From: Asticcacaulis taihuensis
GTDB taxonomy: Bacteria > Pseudomonadota > Alphaproteobacteria > Caulobacterales > Caulobacteraceae
Length of the DNA: 64,000 nt
Assembly: GCF_900100255.1 (NCBI RefSeq)
Contig: NZ_FMTS01000001.1
Location: 1-64,000, forward strand
Direction of reading: 5' to 3'
Within the stretch, counting starts at the first letter, position 1. Every line of letters begins with the position of its first letter. The translations under genes and the position numbers were made by a program. Below the pieces are notes generated by a model, which was not told the DNA's origin, did no database searches, and saw nothing but the letters and a program-made list of their open reading frames with translations. Below, piece after piece: positions 61,903 through 64,000 of the stretch.

Positions 61903-64000
61903 CTAGAACTGGAAGCGCGTGCGCAGGGACACCGAGGTGTTGGTATATTCCGGCAGTTCCTGGTATTCGGCTTCGATCGAGAAGTAACTGTAGGGATTGT
62001 CGGCCGACAAGCGGAAACCAGCCACGGGGCCGCCGCCTTCGATATTGCCGCCCACCAGGGTAAAGCTGTCGCCGCCGGTGAAGTTCGCTACCGTGTCTGG
62101 CAGGGTGGCGGATATGTTTTGCTTGTAACCCACCCACATTTCCGGCTTCAGGAATGATGTCCTGTAACTGAGGTTGAGCAGGGCCGTGGAACTCAGCAAA
62201 TGCCCGTCACGCGCCCCCACTGTAAGATCGAAATAGTCGCCGCCACCGCTTTCCGTATGGTCATTTTCATGAAGCTGGTAGTAGTCAGCCAGGACTTCAG
62301 GCGTGACCGCCCATTTGCCAAGTAGGAAATCGTACGAGGCGCCCGTGCCGGCGCTGACCGAATAACCGTCCCACTTGGCCGTTGCCACATGATCAACGGT
62401 CGTGGTCAGGATGTTTCGCGTGCTCTTGAAGGTGTCGTAGCCGGCGCCGGCGTGCAGCCAGGCTTTCAGACCACTGGTGTTGAGGCGCCAGTAGGCGCCG
62501 ATCGTGAGATCAGAATTGGACATCCCCTCCGCCGCCAGGGCGAAGGTGTCGCGGGGCGAGGCGGAAGTAATGGAGAGATAGGTGCCGACCATCTGGTTGC
62601 CATAGACCTGTTTTTCGCGGCCGCCGGCGAAGCTGAAGCCGGTCGATTTGAACCCGGCCGTGTCGCTGTAGGCGCGATTGATGGCGTAGCCATATTCCTG
62701 GAGCCAGTACTGCCCGCCATTATTGTCCGGGATCAGGGTCAGGTTGCTTAAGGAGCGATTCAGCGAGGCCGAACCGACAGACAGAGAGATCAGATTTTCA
62801 CCGGAATAATCTGGCAGGTACTGGTTGTAGACCTGATCAAAGGCGTCCTTGTCGGTAGCCGCCAGCAGGGATGACCGGGCGCCGGAATCCTCGGCCACCA
62901 CCACCAGAACCGGCATAAGCGCGGCGTACTGGTTGCTGGAATAGCCGGCTTCGCCCTGCGTCTTCAGTCGGAAATTGGCGGTCAGCACTGTATCCGTATC
63001 ATTCAGCGTCAGGTCGGAATGATAGAGGTAGGGAATATAACCGTCCAGCGTCGAGGTGGTCATGTCTCCCAGGCTGATGCTGGAACCGGTCAGGACCGTG
63101 AAACTGGTCGGCGTGCTCAGGATCTTGTCGAGAGTGAGGTACAGCTTGGCGCCGTCATCAAAGGCCACCGCGCCGGAGCCGGACAGGATTGGCACGGTCG
63201 GCGTATCTACGGCCAAAGTCAGGGCCATGCTGCTGTCCGAACCGACATGCAGGGTGCTCATCCGGACCGAACTGCCAGCCAGCAGGCCGGCGCTGGCGCC
63301 ACTGTCGATATCCATGGCGATGTCGCCGGACGAGGTCAGCTTGCCGAGATAGACGGCATCATTGGTCAGGCTGAAGCTGCCAGTGCCCGCGCCGTAATCC
63401 ACATTGCCGTAGATGTAACCGCCGGAGGACGACAGGGTGTCATTGCCGGAGCCGAACAGGATGTTGCCGTAAATATAAGGCGCGGCGATCGCTTCGTCAT
63501 CATCGCTGTCGGTCGCGTTGTTGTCTGTCTGGGTGATGGTAACGCCGGTCGTATTGGTGCTCACATCAATGGCAGTGGCCTTGCCGGTGATCGTATCCGT
63601 CGTGCCGTCGCCGTCATCATCGCTCGCGGTAATGGTGGCGCTGATCGTGCCGGAATTGCTGATGGAGGTCAAGGTGCCGGAGGTATCAGAAATGGCGGTG
63701 GCACTTCCGGTCGAGCCGGAAGACGAGGCGTAGATGCCGGAACTGGCGGCGACATTGATGGCCGGCAGGGTGGCGCCGGACGCGATGCTGACGGCCGTCG
63801 CCTCGCCAACATTGGAGACCGTATAGACCGTATTGCCATCTGCATCTTCCGCGGAGGTGAGGTAACGCGTCGTGGTGGCGGTGACGGTGCCGTCGATATC
63901 CAGACGCGGGGTCGTGGCACCGCTCAGCAGGGAAATGGCGGTGGCGTTTCCGCCGTAAGAACTGGCGGTGATACTGCCGGCATTGCCTATGCCGTTCTCG
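61903..64000 (-). CDS. Autotransporter (type Va) with repetitive passenger, 5' end outside window
   Basis: The frame is open from the window edge to TAG 61903-61905, at least 698 residues. The last 270 or so residues form an autotransporter beta-barrel (ANFTGGDSFTLVGGNIEGG, then alternating strands) ending in RTRFQF, whose terminal Phe is the BAM insertion signal. The passenger is Gly/Ser/Thr/Asp-rich with recurring [KS]ATAI[DS] units (near SATAISDTSG and KATAIDVSTN) and GN[IV] beta-helix turns. It should be displayed on or released from the surface. Ligand unknown. Confidence 0.88.
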   Translation of the reverse strand, partial: ENGIGNAGSITASSYGGNATAISLLSGATTPRLDIDGTVTATTTRYLTSAEDADGNTVYTVSNVGEATAVSIASGATLPAINVAASSGIYASSSGSTGSATAISDTSGTLTSISNSGTISATITASDDDGDGTTDTITGKATAIDVSTNTTGVTITQTDNNATDSDDDEAIAAPYIYGNILFGSGNDTLSSSGGYIYGNVDYGAGTGSFSLTNDAVYLGKLTSSGDIAMDIDSGASAGLLAGSSVRMSTLHVGSDSSMALTLAVDTPTVPILSGSGAVAFDDGAKLYLTLDKILSTPTSFTVLTGSSISLGDMTTSTLDGYIPYLYHSDLTLNDTDTVLTANFRLKTQGEAGYSSNQYAALMPVLVVVAEDSGARSSLLAATDKDAFDQVYNQYLPDYSGENLISLSVGSASLNRSLSNLTLIPDNNGGQYWLQEYGYAINRAYSDTAGFKSTGFSFAGGREKQVYGNQMVGTYLSITSASPRDTFALAAEGMSNSDLTIGAYWRLNTSGLKAWLHAGAGYDTFKSTRNILTTTVDHVATAKWDGYSVSAGTGASYDFLLGKWAVTPEVLADYYQLHENDHTESGGGDYFDLTVGARDGHLLSSTALLNLSYRTSFLKPEMWVGYKQNISATLPDTVANFTGGDSFTLVGGNIEGGGPVAGFRLSADNPYSYFSIEAEYQELPEYTNTSVSLRTRFQF

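Overview
The window is chromosomal DNA from an alphaproteobacterium, most likely Caulobacterales and plausibly Asticcacaulis or a close relative. This is inferred from the alphaproteobacterial-type EF-Tu, RpoB and RpoC, the GC-rich codon use, a xylanase promoter carrying a TAGCGCTA-core operator like the Caulobacter xylose-repressor site, and a typical set of TonB receptor, dipeptidyl peptidase, autotransporter and envelope lipoproteins. No insertion sequence, integrase, phage gene or CRISPR array was seen.

Layout. (1) 1-29 kb holds the transcription/translation 'L operon', broken into blocks: the end of tuf; tRNA-Trp(CCA)-secE-nusG; rplK-rplA; rplJ-rplL-rpoB-rpoC. Between the blocks sit unrelated gene groups: DUF454/DUF2007, a DPP-IV-like peptidase, a DUF2807 protein, a transglutaminase-like protein and a GH10 xylanase after tuf; a TonB receptor and a csoR-copA copper module after nusG; miaE, a sulfotransferase and a GlxA-type regulator after rplA. 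Blocks end in clear rho-independent terminators, and rplK and rplJ appear to have their own promoter or leader. (2) 29-42.7 kb carries housekeeping and accessory genes: a secreted hypothetical protein, a self-contained three-gene cassette (membrane protein, XRE repressor, 59-residue membrane protein) behind tandem operators, an HI0933-type flavoprotein, SCP2 and MBL proteins, an APC permease, hrpB, a GST, three tiny related lipoproteins (24, 38 and 54 residues), and an overlapping reverse-strand operon of glycosyltransferase, two methyltransferases and a bile-acid-symporter-like protein. (3) 42.7-54 kb has an Fe-siderophore/cobalamin-type ABC importer, a soluble lytic transglycosylase, dapA with an unusual 74-residue AT-rich C-terminal extension, smpB, an SDR-VOC pair, an NYN-domain protein, folK, an EamA exporter and a thermonuclease-like protein. 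(4) 54-64 kb is dominated by one 7.5-kb gene made almost wholly of about 311 octapeptide repeats (L-[ST]-x-T-Q-[ILVM]-x-[AG]), followed by a 44-residue membrane protein and, on the other strand, a large autotransporter that runs off the window.

What stands out: the giant octapeptide protein; the dapA fusion; the XRE cassette; the tiny-lipoprotein cluster; several well-formed operators (xylanase, csoR, XRE); two probable one-base frameshifts; a family of palindromes placed right after stop codons; and convergent gene pairs that repeatedly share a TTAA stop overlap. All functional names come from reading motifs in the sequence. No database search was possible.
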